Shown here piece after piece: positions 6,842 to 7,971 of a DNA stretch of 7,971 bases. Origin of the DNA: Ignavibacteriales bacterium. GTDB lineage: Bacteria > Bacteroidota > Ignavibacteria > T3Sed10-11. Position numbers and translations under genes: made by a program. Numbering within the stretch: the stretch's first letter is position 1; the number at the start of each line of letters is the position of its first letter. The stretch spans positions 1-7,971 of the forward strand of contig PWJF01000379.1 of assembly GCA_003560935.1 (NCBI GenBank), in the 5' to 3' direction. Under the pieces are notes generated by a model. That model did not search any database. It worked only from the letters and a program-made list of their open reading frames with translations, and was not told where the DNA came from.

Positions 6842-7971
6842 TTACGGGAAAATTCCCAGATCAAGATACGATTGTGCAATCTTATTTATTGAATTGATAA
6901 ACGCCGCAGTCCTCTGCGTGATCTTTTTGTCGTGCTTTGTCCAGGTCTTGTGCGTTTCACGATACGCGAGAATCATCGTATCTTCAAGGCCGGAATCGAC
7001 CAGATCTCCCTCATCCGGACCCCGTGCGATCTTTTTAACTATCTCATCGGGAAACTTTATACCGGAGGTAGCCTCGATCGCCAGTAACAATTGCTGATTA
7101 GTCGATTCTGCAAACCGTCGCCCGAGACGTCCGAACCGGACATGCGAAAGGTTTTTCAGCCATTCGAAATATGATACGACAGCGCCGCCTGCGTTACAAT
7201 ACATATCAGGAATAATCAATACACCTTTTTTAGTAAGGATCTCTTCCGCTTCCGGTGTAGTCGGTCCGTTCGCACCTTCGGCAATGATCTTGGTTTTGAT
7301 TTTATCGGCATTCAGATGTGTGATTTTATTTTCAAGGGCACAGGGGGCGAGGATATCGCACTCCAATTCAAGGGCTTCATCCGGATCTTCTATAAATGTT
7401 GCACCCGGATAATTCTTCAACGATCCGGTTTCATCCCGGTGGCGTATGACGTCCTCAAGATCAAAACCTTTTGGATTATAAATACCGCCTTCGATCTCGA
7501 TTAATCCGATGAGCTTGACCCCGTCTTCGTATAGATATTTTGCAGCATGATATCCGACGTTACCGAGTCCCTGCACAACGGCAGTCTTCCCTTCAAGTCC
7601 GGTCGCGAGACCGAGTGCTTTCATATCTTCTTCAACTTTACATACTTCCCGACACGCAAAATATAACCCGCGTCCCGTTGCTTCTTTACGACCCTGGATG
7701 CCGTGCTGACTGAGAGGTTTACCGGTAACACAAGCCGCCGCATCGACTGCATTGGGATGAAATGCCTGATATGTATCTGCCACCCATGACATCTCGCGGG
7801 CACTTGTGCCGTAGTCGGGTGCCGGGACGTCTATTCCGGGACCAATAAAGTTTTTATTGATAAGTTCCGCTGTAAAACGTCTCGTAATGGTTTCGAGTTG
7901 TTCAACAGAGTATTTCTTATGATTGATTTTCACGCCGCCTTTCGCACCGCCGAACGGGATCGAAACGACCG
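6842..7971 (-). CDS. gdhA: Glutamate dehydrogenase, animal-mitochondrial-like type (N-terminus beyond right edge)
   Basis: The reading frame stays open to the right edge, and upstream of the GTG at 7931-7933 it reads VVSIPFGGAKGG, a core motif of the family, so that GTG is an internal valine and the true start lies outside. The enzyme interconverts glutamate and 2-oxoglutarate plus ammonia with NAD(P). Counting the GTG valine as residue 1: the catalytic aspartate is D40 in VPAPDYGT; ACVTGKPLSQHG and GRKEATGRG follow at 67-89; the dinucleotide site is GLGNVG at 122-127 with E146 ending the second strand; AEGANGPTTPEA is at 218-229 and NAGGAVVSYFEWLKNL at 247-262. The substrate-binding lysine sits in PFGGAKGG. 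Wording throughout resembles vertebrate GDH more than short clostridial or Thermotoga enzymes, including a segment at about 265-320 that corresponds to the antenna region. It is monocistronic at its 3' end. Confidence 0.95.
   Translation of the reverse strand, partial: VVSIPFGGAKGGVKINHKKYSVEQLETITRRFTAELINKNFIGPGIDVPAPDYGTSAREMSWVADTYQAFHPNAVDAAACVTGKPLSQHGIQGRKEATGRGLYFACREVCKVEEDMKALGLATGLEGKTAVVQGLGNVGYHAAKYLYEDGVKLIGLIEIEGGIYNPKGFDLEDVIRHRDETGSLKNYPGATFIEDPDEALELECDILAPCALENKITHLNADKIKTKIIAEGANGPTTPEAEEILTKKGVLIIPDMYCNAGGAVVSYFEWLKNLSHVRFGRLGRRFAESTNQQLLLAIEATSGIKFPDEIVKKIARGPDEGDLVDSGLEDTMILAYRETHKTWTKHDKKITQRTAAFINSINKIAQSYLDLGIFP

Noticed and set aside
7931..7933. GTG as the start of the glutamate dehydrogenase gene
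   Set aside because: The frame continues upstream to the window edge and encodes the conserved PFGGAKGG motif, so this codon is internal.
4500..7971. Possible defence or mobile element signal from the CPBP (abi-like) protease
   Set aside because: CPBP proteins are widespread housekeeping proteases; there are no integrase, transposase, toxin, bacteriocin or compositional signs nearby.

Overview
The window reads as ordinary, compact bacterial chromosome. Every gene I can support lies on the minus strand. An Omp85-type outer-membrane protein at the left end implies a diderm cell. The mix of protein families (DUF3108 protein, DHS-like protein, zinc-ribbon/DUF2007 protein, animal-type glutamate dehydrogenase) suggests the FCB superphylum, for example Ignavibacteriota, Calditrichota, Zixibacteria or Marinimicrobia-like lineages. 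That placement is a low-confidence inference from protein style; there is no rRNA or other strong marker here.

Layout, in the direction of transcription (right to left). (1) 6842-7971: the C-terminal three quarters of a glutamate dehydrogenase, cut by the right edge and closed by a good intrinsic terminator at 6761-6810. (2) 6582-6760: a non-coding stretch with a plausible promoter at 6699-6727 and short direct repeats. (3) 1-6581: seven tightly packed genes that look like one operon: a secreted DUF3108 protein, a deoxyhypusine-synthase-like protein of unknown role, a CPBP-family membrane protease, a zinc-ribbon/B-box-like/DUF2007 protein, cdsA (CDP-diacylglycerol synthesis), rimO (methylthiolation of ribosomal protein S12), and an Omp85/POTRA outer-membrane protein cut by the left edge. 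Spacings are 3 bp, an 11-bp overlap, 12 bp, an 8-bp overlap, an 8-bp overlap and 75 bp. Only the last gap has room for a repeat or an internal signal, and it holds an AT-rich inverted and tandem repeat that runs into the rimO stop codon.

Functionally the cluster mixes envelope work (phospholipid precursor synthesis, outer-membrane assembly, secreted DUF3108 protein, membrane protease) with ribosome modification and two poorly understood proteins. I see no phage, transposon, CRISPR or toxin-antitoxin signal. The two points most worth a second look are the glutamate dehydrogenase, which resembles the animal mitochondrial enzyme and seems to keep an antenna-sized insertion, and the DHS-like protein in a bacterium that should have no eIF5A substrate.
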